This document shows, one piece after another, positions 7,859 to 15,466 of a DNA stretch of 20,129 bases. Position numbers and translations under genes: made by a program. Position 1 is the first letter of the stretch; every line of letters begins with the position of its first letter. The DNA lies in NCBI GenBank assembly GCA_044433405.1, contig JAWXTQ010000022.1:1-20129 (forward strand). Direction: 5' to 3'. The notes below the pieces were generated by a model that saw only the letters and a list, made by a program, of their open reading frames with translations, did no database searches and had not been told where the DNA came from. This stretch comes from CAMQVM01 sp044433405. Lineage in GTDB: Bacteria; Bacteroidota; Bacteroidia; Bacteroidales; Rikenellaceae.

Positions 7859-7866
7859 TATATTTG
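7859..7866 (+). promoter_or_regulatory. Candidate -7 box upstream of thiC
   Basis: TATATTTG fits TAnnTTTG and lies 23 nt before the thiC ATG. A convincing TTTG -33 box is not seen at the right distance. The gap to the patatin gene is only 58 nt, too short for a complete TPP riboswitch. Confidence 0.4.
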
Positions 7867-7889
7867 TACCCAAATTTTAAATAAAAATT

Positions 7890-9419
7890 ATGTTAGATAA
7901 TAAACTTTTTGATTTAAGATCAGAAAATAGCAAGAAGGTGTATATCGACGGAGAGATTCACTCTATTTCTGTTGCTATGCGCGAACTTGCCCTTCAAAAT
8001 GGAGAAAATTTCTTACTTTACGATACTACAGGTGAGTATGGTAGAGATGGTTTTGAATTGGATATAAAGAAAGGGTTGCCTAAAATTCGTGAGAATTGGG
8101 ATTTCCCTCAAAAAGATAAAGAAAAATTCCGTACTCAACTTTGGTATGCTCGCAATGGCATAATCACTCCCGAAATGGAGTATGTGGCAATTAGAGAATC
8201 GGTTGGTGCAAAAGGGGCGATTACTCCCGAATTTGTGCGCGAAGAGATTGCTGCAGGTCGCGCCATAATCCCTTCAAATCGTTGTCATGGAGAGTGTGAG
8301 CCTATGATTATCGGCCGCAACTTCTTTGTGAAGATTAATGCAAATATTGGCAACTCTGCACTCGGATCTTCAATTGAAGAGGAGGTTGAAAAGTCGTTAT
8401 GGGCTATTCGTTGGGGTGCTGACACTGTTATGGACCTCTCAACAGGCAAAGATATTCATGCTACTCGTGAGGCAATTTTGCGTACTACGCCTGTGCCAAT
8501 AGGTACTGTTCCTCTATATCAAGCCTTAGAAAAAGCTGATGGTAAGGTTGAGAATTTGTGTTGGGAGCTCTACAGACAGACGCTAATTGAGCAGTGTGAG
8601 CAGGGAGTTGACTACTTCACAATTCATGCTGGGATACTGAAAGAGCATATTCCACACGCTGTTAAACGTGTTACGGGCATAGTTTCGCGCGGAGGCTCAA
8701 TAATGGCAAAATGGATGTCGATTAACAATTGCGAAAACTTTTTATATACGCACTTTGAAGATATTTGTGCAATTTTGAAAGAGTATGATGTTGCCTTCTC
8801 TTTAGGTGATGGATTGCGCCCAGGTTCGATTGCTGACGCTAACGATGTTGCTCAATTTGGAGAGCTGAAAGTGCTTGGTGAGCTAACTAAACTGGCGTGG
8901 AAACACGATGTGCAGGTTATTATCGAGGGGCCTGGTCATGTGCCAATGAATCTTATCAAGGAGAATATGCAAAAGCAAGAGGAGCTGTGTCATGATGCAC
9001 CATTCTACACCTTAGGCCCATTAGTGTGCGATGTTGGTGCAGGTTACGACCACATCACCTCAGCAATTGGGGGTGCGATGATTGGGTGGTATGGCACTTC
9101 GATGCTCTGCTATGTTACTCGTAAGGAGCATTTGAGCTTGCCAAACAAAGAGGATGTGCGTGAGGGTGTTATCACCTACAAAATCGCTGCACATGCTGCC
9201 GACATAGCAAAAGGTCATCCTGCTGCTGCACTGCGCGACTTAGAGATGAGTAAAGCGCGCTATGCTTTTCGTTGGAGAGATCAATTTAACCTTTCGTTTG
9301 ACCCAGAGCTTTCGCGTAAATATCATGCCGAGATGATTAAGAGCGGTGATAGCGATACCGAATTCTGCTCAATGTGTGGTCATGACTTCTGTGCAATGCG
9401 AATCACTAAAACAATTTAA
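7890..9419 (+). CDS. thiC: Phosphomethylpyrimidine synthase (HMP-P synthase)
   Basis: A radical-SAM enzyme that rearranges aminoimidazole ribotide into hydroxymethylpyrimidine phosphate, the pyrimidine half of thiamine. The C-terminal CX2CX4C cluster-binding motif is Cys493, Cys496 and Cys501. Other family blocks are YARNGIITPEMEYVAIRE, NANIGNS, MDLSTG, EGPGHVPM and GPLVCDVGAGYDHI. At 509 residues it is shorter than many ThiC proteins (E. coli about 630), the difference being in the N-terminal region, and the barrel looks complete. The ATG follows a TATATTTG box. tyrS starts 31 nt downstream, so the two may be cotranscribed. thiL and thiD are about 7 kb away. Confidence 0.97.
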   Translation: MLDNKLFDLRSENSKKVYIDGEIHSISVAMRELALQNGENFLLYDTTGEYGRDGFELDIKKGLPKIRENWDFPQKDKEKFRTQLWYARNGIITPEMEYVAIRESVGAKGAITPEFVREEIAAGRAIIPSNRCHGECEPMIIGRNFFVKINANIGNSALGSSIEEEVEKSLWAIRWGADTVMDLSTGKDIHATREAILRTTPVPIGTVPLYQALEKADGKVENLCWELYRQTLIEQCEQGVDYFTIHAGILKEHIPHAVKRVTGIVSRGGSIMAKWMSINNCENFLYTHFEDICAILKEYDVAFSLGDGLRPGSIADANDVAQFGELKVLGELTKLAWKHDVQVIIEGPGHVPMNLIKENMQKQEELCHDAPFYTLGPLVCDVGAGYDHITSAIGGAMIGWYGTSMLCYVTRKEHLSLPNKEDVREGVITYKIAAHAADIAKGHPAAALRDLEMSKARYAFRWRDQFNLSFDPELSRKYHAEMIKSGDSDTEFCSMCGHDFCAMRITKTI

Positions 9420-9450
9420 ATAGATATTAAAGATTAACCTATATAGTTAT

Positions 9451-10740
9451 ATGAATTTTATAGAAGAATTACAATGGAGAGGCATGATTCAAGATATGAT
9501 GCCTGGTGTTGATGAACAACTAAAAAAAGAGATGAGTAGTGCCTATGTTGGAATCGACCCAACGGCTGACTCACTGCATATTGGTCACCTTGTGGGGGTG
9601 ATGATTCTAAAACATTTCCAAGCTTGCGGACACAAGCCTATCGTGTTAGTGGGTGGAGCTACAGGAATGATTGGCGACCCATCAGGTAAGTCGTTAGAGC
9701 GTAATTTGCTTGACGAAACAACCTTGCGCCACAATCAAGATGCTCTAAAAACTCAACTTAGTCACCTAATTGACTTTGATAGTAGTGCTGAGAATGCTGC
9801 CGAAATGGTTAACAACTATGACTGGATGAAAGAGCAATCGTTCTTAGGTTTTATTCGTGATATTGGTAAACTTATCACAGTAAACTATATGATGGCAAAA
9901 GATTCTGTTAAGAAGCGTTTCTCTGGCGATGGTGAGGGAATGTCTTTCACAGAGTTTACATATCAACTAGTGCAAGGTTTTGACTTCTTGCACCTTTATG
10001 AGACTAAAAACTGTAAAATCCAGATGGGTGGTAGCGACCAGTGGGGAAATATCACAACAGGTACAGAGCTTATTCGCCGTAAATTGGGCGGTGAAGCGTG
10101 GGGTATTACTTGCCCTTTGATTAAGAAGGCTGACGGTACAAAATTTGGTAAAACAGAATCAGGAAATATCTGGTTAGACAAACGTTACACTTCTCCATAT
10201 AAATTTTATCAATTTTGGTTAAATGTTAGTGATGCTGATGCTACTAGTTACATCAAAATCTTTACAATGCTTCCAAAAGAGGAGATTGATGCAATTATCC
10301 AAGAGCACACTGCTGCTCCTCATGAGCGTGCATTGCAAAAAGCTCTTGCTAAAGAGGTGACAATCATGATACACTCACAAAAAGATTATGAAAAGGCTGT
10401 AGAGGCTTCAAAAATTCTTTTTGGCGGAGCAACAACTGAGACTTTAGCTGCTCTAGATAGCGAAACTTTACTACAGGTGTTTGAGGGTGTACCTCAATTC
10501 TCTATCTCAAAAGAGGAGCTTAGCACAGGTGTAGCTTTTGGTGCTCTTACAGTAGAAAAATGTTCGATATTTGCCTCTAAAGGAGAGCTTCGTCGCCTAA
10601 TTCAAGGTGGTGGTATCTCTGTAAATAGAGAGAAAATCACCGATATTGAGAGTGTAATAGATAGTAAAAATATCATTGCTGATAAATATATCCTTGTTCA
10701 AAAAGGAAAGAAGAATTACTACTTGATAGTAGTTGAATAA
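9451..10740 (+). CDS. tyrS: Tyrosine--tRNA ligase
   Basis: A 429-residue class I synthetase that charges tRNA-Tyr. The HIGH signature is at residues 43-46 and the KMSKS-type loop reads KFGKT at 231-235, as in bacterial TyrRS. The tyrosine pocket is represented by YQLVQGFDFLHL and GGSDQWGNI. A C-terminal S4-like RNA-binding domain runs from about residue 365 (RRLIQGGGISVN). Length is normal. It lies 31 nt after thiC and 20 nt before the zinc-ribbon gene, all on the plus strand. Confidence 0.97.
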   Translation: MNFIEELQWRGMIQDMMPGVDEQLKKEMSSAYVGIDPTADSLHIGHLVGVMILKHFQACGHKPIVLVGGATGMIGDPSGKSLERNLLDETTLRHNQDALKTQLSHLIDFDSSAENAAEMVNNYDWMKEQSFLGFIRDIGKLITVNYMMAKDSVKKRFSGDGEGMSFTEFTYQLVQGFDFLHLYETKNCKIQMGGSDQWGNITTGTELIRRKLGGEAWGITCPLIKKADGTKFGKTESGNIWLDKRYTSPYKFYQFWLNVSDADATSYIKIFTMLPKEEIDAIIQEHTAAPHERALQKALAKEVTIMIHSQKDYEKAVEASKILFGGATTETLAALDSETLLQVFEGVPQFSISKEELSTGVAFGALTVEKCSIFASKGELRRLIQGGGISVNREKITDIESVIDSKNIIADKYILVQKGKKNYYLIVVE

Positions 10741-10760
10741 TAATAGAAAAAGTTACGATT

Positions 10761-11090
10761 ATGAGTGAAATATGTCCACAATGTTCAATGGATAACAACT
10801 ACTTTGATGGCACAATGAATGTGTGTCCTGATTGCGGTTATGAGTGGAACGACAATGAAGCAGCCTCTGCTGAGGCAAGCAAGGTTGCATGTGATAGTAA
10901 TGGTGCTGAACTTAGCGATGGTGATGCGGTTACAGTGATTAAGGATTTAAAGGTTCGCGGTTCATCAATGGTTATCAAGCGTGGCACAAAAGTAAAATCA
11001 ATAAAACTTACCGAAAATCCTGAAGAGGTAGATTGCCGCATTGAGGGAAGTAGTATAGTTTTAAAGTGCTGTTTTCTAAAGAAAATGTAG
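10761..11090 (+). CDS. YjdM/PhnA family zinc-ribbon protein
   Basis: A 109-residue soluble protein. Residues 5-29 form a zinc ribbon, CPQC...CPDCGYEW. The remainder (about 45-109) is the PhnA domain with DGDAVTVIKDLKVRGSS and IKRGTKVKSIKL, very close in layout to E. coli YjdM (formerly PhnA, about 111 residues). Despite the old name, a role in phosphonate use is not supported for this family, and no phosphonate genes are nearby. The function is uncertain. It is the last gene before the large composite repeat, which probably terminates it. Confidence 0.92.
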   Translation: MSEICPQCSMDNNYFDGTMNVCPDCGYEWNDNEAASAEASKVACDSNGAELSDGDAVTVIKDLKVRGSSMVIKRGTKVKSIKLTENPEEVDCRIEGSSIVLKCCFLKKM

Positions 11091-11112
11091 TAATCCCCAA
11101 AGTCGGTGGAGT

Positions 11113-11164
11113 GCTTAGCGATTTTGTTTAGCGACTTTGCTTAGCGGTTTTGCTTAGCGGTTTT
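11113..11164 (+). repeat. Four tandem 13-bp repeats at the edge of repeat copy 2
   Basis: Four exact 13-nt periods start at 11113, 11126, 11139 and 11152, with consensus GCTTAGCGGTTTT. The last two are identical and the first two carry one to three changes. The end of the array pairs with the next bases as GCGGT-tttc-ACCGC (11157-11170). Copy 4 has two related units at about 18280-18310, separated by a short insertion. Confidence 0.85.
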
Positions 11165-11192
11165 CACCGCATGAGCCTTCGCTCATGCTTGT

Positions 11193-11257
11193 AGGAATAG
11201 GTTTTTATTTCTTATACTCATACTGACGGTATGGTAACGAAATAAAAACCTATTCCT
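11193..11257. repeat. 19-bp perfect inverted repeat with nested inner stem
   Basis: The arms at 11193-11211 and 11239-11257 are perfectly complementary (core AATAGGTTTTTATTTC). The 27-nt interior holds CATAC/GTATG. The equivalent in copy 4 (18341-18400) keeps 16 bp, and its inner stem is 7 bp (CATACCT/AGGTATG). It could form a cruciform in DNA or a long RNA hairpin. Confidence 0.85.
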
Positions 11258-11743
11258 ATTTTTGGCTGTGCCAAAAAGTGAAAGCCGAAGCGTACCAGAG
11301 CCTATCAAAAAAAGAAGAATTGTGTTTAAGTTTTTTTTAGAAAAGAAACCACGCGCTAGACTGCTATGAGCCATTTTTAGCTTCTTGGCTAACGCCAATT
11401 CGATAAAAAAGACTCCTAGCAGCCTAGCACTGGTAAAAAAACCTTCGTCGCTACCGCTCTTCGGGCTCACTTTCGTTCGCTGGGGATTCTCGTGAAAGTG
11501 ATGTATAGCTTCGCGATAGTCGACACTAAGATAATATGAAACAAGTGTCAACACACAAAGACAAGTGAACACCATAAAGCACCTTTAGGTTTAGCGTTAA
11601 GAACCTAAGAAGTGCAAGTTCTTTGGGGGTCGTAACGACCCCTTTGGAGAAACTCTGTTTCTCTTGTGCTCTTGCTCGGTGAATAGAGTTAACATCAGCA
11701 CAAAAACCAAACTTCACCAATAACAACCCTACTATTCTACCTT

Positions 11744-11779
11744 AAAAAAACCAACCTATCGCTAAAGGTTGGTTTTTTT
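11744..11779. terminator. Bidirectional intrinsic terminator inside repeat copy 2
   Basis: Same structure as at 135-170: A7-ACCAACC paired with GGTTGGT-T7 around a short loop. It would stop transcripts from phnA/tyrS on the plus strand before the permease promoter, and any minus-strand transcript. Confidence 0.75.
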
Positions 11780-11953
11780 ATCATCACGCCACCCTGCACT
11801 TTTTGCTACGCAAAAAATGCTTTTAACGGGCGGTGGCGATGCTGAGATCTGGACTCTCCTTGCGGAGGGCAGGGGTCAGAGACCCCTTTGGAGAAACTTC
11901 GTTTCTCTTTTGCTCTTGCTAAGGTGAGAGGATTCTTTTTATCTATCCTATGT

Positions 11954-11983
11954 TTTGGGATTAGCCAGTTTTTCTTAACTTTG
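11954..11983 (+). promoter_or_regulatory. Promoter of the TSUP permease gene
   Basis: TTTG (11954-11957), an 18-nt spacer and TAACTTTG (11976-11983) match the Bacteroidota consensus. The box lies 21 nt before the ATG at 12005. This supports starting the gene at 12005 and not at a TTG inside the repeat (11888). Confidence 0.65.
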
Positions 11984-12004
11984 CGCAAAATTATTAAAAT
12001 AAAA

Positions 12005-12769
12005 ATGGTTGAAACTATTGTAAATTTACTTCCTGACCCTCGATTATGGTTGGTGTTGATTGGTTGTTCGGTGCTTGTTGGATTCTGTAAGACAGGTATT
12101 GCAGTTGTTGGAACTGCTGTTGTGCCGATTATGGCGTTAGCGTTTGGTGCTCGCCCATCGACTGGATTGCTGTTGCCGCTGCTATGTATTGCTGATTTGG
12201 GAGCGATTATCTATTATAGACGTAGTTGTAGCTGGTATCATCTTGTTCGATTGCTAGGATGGGCTATTGTTGGACTCTTCGTGGGTATTGCAATTGACCA
12301 TTTTGTGCCACTATCAATGTTTAAGTATCTGCTTGCTTTCACTATTATGATAAGTGCAGTGGTTTTATTGGTGAATGAGTTCGGTAAACGAAAAAATATT
12401 GATGATAAACCACAAAAAGGGTGGGTGTTGTCTCTCTATGGTATCCTCGGTGGTTTTGCTACAATGATAGCTAATGCAGCAGGACCTATTATGTCAGTTT
12501 ATCTGCTTTCGATAAAAATGCCTAAAATGCTCTTTGTTGGCACAAGTGCATGGTTTTTTATGTTGCTTAACTACACTAAGTTACCACTCCAGATATGGGT
12601 GTGGGATAATATTCATCTTGACTATATATTGGCAAGTTTGGTGATGATTCCATTTGTTGCTCTCGGCTCATGGTTGGGTATTATTCTAGTGAAGAAGATA
12701 CCCGATAATATTTATCGCCATCTGGTGATTTGGATAACACTAGCCTCGTCAGTGGTAATATTGTTTTAG
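12005..12769 (+). CDS. TauE/SafE (TSUP) family membrane permease
   Basis: A 254-residue inner-membrane protein of about eight hydrophobic segments. It begins with a short helix and GCSVLVGFCKTGIAVVGTAVV, followed by GARPSTGLLLPLLCIADLGA. The GxxK/TG near helix 1 and a repeated related block, YGILGGFATMIANAAGPIM, in the second half give the duplicated TSUP layout. Members move sulfonates, sulfite or other small anions; the substrate here cannot be told. I chose ATG 12005 because it follows a good promoter; the 39 extra codons upstream translate repeat sequence. The stop codon lies in a segment shared with repeat copies 2 and 4, so the repeat supplies the gene's last bases. Confidence 0.9.
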   Translation: MVETIVNLLPDPRLWLVLIGCSVLVGFCKTGIAVVGTAVVPIMALAFGARPSTGLLLPLLCIADLGAIIYYRRSCSWYHLVRLLGWAIVGLFVGIAIDHFVPLSMFKYLLAFTIMISAVVLLVNEFGKRKNIDDKPQKGWVLSLYGILGGFATMIANAAGPIMSVYLLSIKMPKMLFVGTSAWFFMLLNYTKLPLQIWVWDNIHLDYILASLVMIPFVALGSWLGIILVKKIPDNIYRHLVIWITLASSVVILF

Positions 12770-13138
12770 AAAAAAACCACGCGCTAGACTACTATGAGCC
12801 ATTTTTATCTTTTTGGCTCTCGCCAATTCGACAAAAAAGACTCCTAGCAGCCTATCGCTGGTAAAAAAACCTTCGTCGCTGATGCTCCTCGGGCTCACTT
12901 TCGTTCGCTAGGGATTCTCGTGAAAGTATTGTATAGCTTCGCGATAGTCGACACTAAGATAATATGAAACAAGTGTAAACACACAAAGACAAGTGAACAC
13001 CCCAAAGCACCTTTAGGTTTAGCGTTAAGAACTAAAGAAGTGCAAGTTCTTTGGGGGGCGTATCGACCCCTTTGGAGAAACTGCGTTTCTCTTGTGCTCA
13101 TGCTGAGGTGAGCAGAGTCATTAATCATTATCGTCCAC
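12764..13138 (+). repeat. Composite hairpin repeat, copy 3
   Basis: This fills the gap between the convergent permease and nucleoside phosphorylase genes. It starts inside the permease stop region (TTTTAG) and ends 16 nt before the phosphorylase stop. It has the central and right parts of copies 2 and 4, including TTGGC-tctc-GCCAA (12813-12826) and GAGAAAC-tgc-GTTTCTC. It ends with the type seen in copy 4 (GCAGAGTCATTAAT...ATTATCGT), not the terminator-bearing right half of copies 1 and 2. One A in the run after TTTTAG is missing compared with copy 4. Confidence 0.9.
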
Positions 13139-13154
13139 TATTCAGTTTAATCCT

Positions 13155-14024
13155 TTAGATTCTCTCTAGGACTGCTTTTGCTAAATCACGCATTACGGTG
13201 TGGTAGCAGAGGTTGGTGGTGAATTTTTTGCGACCTGCGATGCCTACGCATAGGGTGATTGCATTGTGACCTAGAAGTTTTGCCATTGACATTATTGGGG
13301 CAGCTTCCATCTCTAGGTTTGAGACTTTGCAACCATCAAATTCGTATTGCGATATTAGCTCTACTAACTCTGGGATTATTGGTTTTATGCGAACCATGCG
13401 CCCTTGTGGAGCGTAAAATCCAGGTGCTGTTACAGTGATTGCATCATGTCCTAGAGTTGATAGCTTTGCATGCAACTCACTAGAACACTCAATTGCGTAT
13501 GGTTGTGACATTTTATCAGGCCATGATAGCTTGCTGACAAAATCATTTGAGAGTTGATAGTTTAAGGTATTGTCTGCATCACAGTAGAAACTCATTAGCG
13601 CATCTATGCCAATAGCATAGCGACTAACGATTATCTCACCCTCCTCAATATCGGGATTTATGATGCCACATGTGCCTAGCCTTACAATATTTAGTGATTT
13701 GCGCTCACTCTTTTCTTGTCTAGTGGCAAAATCGACATTCACTAAAGCATCTAGCTCGTTCATTACGATGTCAATATTATCTGAGCCAATACCAGTAGAT
13801 AGTATAGTCACCTCTTTGCCTTTATATATTCCACTAGCCCAGACAAACTCGCGGTTTTCACCTCTCTCTAAAACAGAATCGAGCAGCGATGAAATCATCG
13901 CTACTCGATTTGGGTCTCCAACTAAGATAACACTATTTTTCAATTGAGAAGGTTTGATAGATAGATGAAATACCGAACCATCTGCATTAATAATAAGTTG
14001 ATCTTGTGGGATTATTCTAGCCAT
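13155..14024 (-). CDS. Nucleoside phosphorylase (uridine phosphorylase-like)
   Basis: A 289-residue member of the PNP/UDP phosphorylase family, which splits nucleosides with phosphate to give a base and ribose-1-phosphate. Visible family blocks are VGDPNRVAMIS (phosphate-binding start), TGIGSDNIDIVMNEL, RLGTCGIINPDIEEGEIIVS and the ribose-binding SNLEMEAAP. The sequence looks closer to uridine phosphorylases than to trimeric PNPs, but the base preference is not certain. Its first 8 nt overlap the end of the pyruvate kinase gene, so translation is probably coupled. It is the last gene of the aroQ-pyk operon, its stop facing repeat copy 3. Confidence 0.88.
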   Translation of the reverse strand: MARIIPQDQLIINADGSVFHLSIKPSQLKNSVILVGDPNRVAMISSLLDSVLERGENREFVWASGIYKGKEVTILSTGIGSDNIDIVMNELDALVNVDFATRQEKSERKSLNIVRLGTCGIINPDIEEGEIIVSRYAIGIDALMSFYCDADNTLNYQLSNDFVSKLSWPDKMSQPYAIECSSELHAKLSTLGHDAITVTAPGFYAPQGRMVRIKPIIPELVELISQYEFDGCKVSNLEMEAAPIMSMAKLLGHNAITLCVGIAGRKKFTTNLCYHTVMRDLAKAVLERI

Positions 14025-15462
14025 GTAGAGTGTTGTTTTGTTTCATATATTTATTTTGAAGAGCTATAACGCTACAAATCTCCATAAATGATGCACCTTG
14101 TGCAGCTCCAAAATCGCCGCCTACAACCACTACTAAATCTTCCATTCCAATTTTGCTATCGCGTTGTAGTGAGATAAGAATCTTAGATAAGAAGTTGTGG
14201 TGAGTAAACGAAGGCTCTTGATATTCAGGGTATATGCCGTAAGAAAGCGACAATTCGCGCATTACGTGCTTGCGATAACAAACCGCGTAAACTGGTCTAT
14301 CACCTCTAAATGAAGATAAATAACGACCTGTGCGACCAGATAGCGTGTCGATTACTACAGCTTTTACTGGCAGATTAACACATGCTCTTACAGCAGAACG
14401 AGCTAACTCAGCAGTAATTTCGTTGTTGATTCTATCTAGAGCTACATCAACAATAGTTGTTGTGTCTTTTTCTACTTTGCGTGCAACTTTATCCATAACC
14501 TGAACTGCCTCAACTGGATACTCTCCATTTGCAGTTTCACCACTTAGCATAATAGCATCAGTACGTTGGTAAATTGCATTTGCAACGTCACTAATCTCTG
14601 CACGAGTAGGGCGAGGATTAGTAATCATACTTTGCAACATTTGTGTTGCAATGATAACTGGTGTTTTGTTCTCAACACAACGTTTTACTAATTGACGTTG
14701 TACGATAGGAATTTGCTCACCTGGAATCTCGATGCCTAAGTCACCGCGAGCAATCATCACTCCGTAAGTGTATTTTAATATCTCATCAAAGTTGTCAACA
14801 CCCTCTTGGTTCTCTATCTTAGAGATGATTTTGATGTGACTACCTTTAGCATTAATGATATCGTGCAGTGCCAATAAATCCTCTTTGCTTCTCACAAAAG
14901 AGTGAGCAATAAAGTCAAGCTCTCTATCAATAGCCCATTCGATAAACTCTTTATCACGCTCAGTGATTGAAGGAAGAGGAATATGCACTCCTGGTACATT
15001 TACACTCTTGAATCTTTTGATTACACCTCTGTTACGAACCTCTGCAACTAGCGAATCATCTTTTTTATCAATAATAACAAGCTCAATATCGCCATCATCA
15101 ATAAGCAGTGATGCACCCACTGGCACATGCTCAGCAATTGACTCAGCAGACATATATAAACACTCTTTTGTTGAGTTTGTAGCTCCACCTTTTACATTTA
15201 TTATATCACCTGCCTCTACAGCAATACCTTTAGGATCTTCAATTTCAGTAGTTCTAACCTCTGGTCCTTTAGTATCAATCAAGATAGCTATCTGATCTGA
15301 AACTGAACGTACATTATTAACAAGAATATCTGCACTCTCTGTAGTTACATGCGCAGAGTTAATTCTGACAACATTCATTCCCGCTTCATACAATGAGCGG
15401 ACAAATTCAACCTCACAACGTCTATCTGAAACGGTGGCTACAATTTTTGTTTTTCTTTCCAT
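14017..15462 (-). CDS. pyk: Pyruvate kinase
   Basis: A 481-residue glycolytic enzyme converting PEP and ADP to pyruvate and ATP. The N-terminal RKTKIVATVS and MNVVRINSAH (family: NFSH) are substrate and cation-site blocks. IDTKGPEVRT, ISKIENQEG (catalytic Lys), ARGDLGIEIP (metal ligands), ATQMLQSM and NPRPTRAEISDVANAI (signature) are in order. The small beta-barrel B domain lies at about 70-165 and the C-terminal domain at about 345-481. The usual DGTDA reads QRTDA. Start ATG 15462 is 4 nt after the aroQ stop, and the 3' end overlaps the nucleoside phosphorylase by 8 nt. Confidence 0.95.
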   Translation of the reverse strand: MERKTKIVATVSDRRCEVEFVRSLYEAGMNVVRINSAHVTTESADILVNNVRSVSDQIAILIDTKGPEVRTTEIEDPKGIAVEAGDIINVKGGATNSTKECLYMSAESIAEHVPVGASLLIDDGDIELVIIDKKDDSLVAEVRNRGVIKRFKSVNVPGVHIPLPSITERDKEFIEWAIDRELDFIAHSFVRSKEDLLALHDIINAKGSHIKIISKIENQEGVDNFDEILKYTYGVMIARGDLGIEIPGEQIPIVQRQLVKRCVENKTPVIIATQMLQSMITNPRPTRAEISDVANAIYQRTDAIMLSGETANGEYPVEAVQVMDKVARKVEKDTTTIVDVALDRINNEITAELARSAVRACVNLPVKAVVIDTLSGRTGRYLSSFRGDRPVYAVCYRKHVMRELSLSYGIYPEYQEPSFTHHNFLSKILISLQRDSKIGMEDLVVVVGGDFGAAQGASFMEICSVIALQNKYMKQNNTLHG

Positions 15463-15466
15463 TTTA

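Larger units (their letters stand above)
11113..11913 (+). repeat. Composite hairpin repeat, copy 2 (longest copy)
   Basis: The whole 11091-12004 gap is repeat plus a promoter. The left half (about 11113-11575) matches copy 4 and, from about 11332, copy 3. The right half (11576-11913) is the inverted partner of copy 1. It is a chain of inverted repeats: GCATGAGC-cttc-GCTCATGC (11169-11188), a 19-bp stem (11193-11257), TTTTTGGC-tgt-GCCAAAAA (11259-11277), TTGGC-taac-GCCAA (11385-11398), CACTTTC/GAAAGTG near 11470-11502, GGGGTCGT/ACGACCCC (about 11626-11642), two GAGAAAC/GTTTCTC stems and the terminator at 11744-11779. I find no transposase, and the open frames on both strands look spurious. 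Confidence 0.9.

Noticed and set aside
7832..7889. TPP riboswitch before thiC
   Set aside because: The space is too short and no conserved core such as CTGAGA is present.
11113..11913. Complete insertion sequence
   Set aside because: No transposase frame, no clear terminal inverted repeats and no target-site duplication can be seen.
11888..12004. N-terminal extension of the permease starting at TTG 11888
   Set aside because: It translates repeat sequence and crosses the consensus promoter at 11954-11983; ATG 12005 starts at the family-typical N-terminus.
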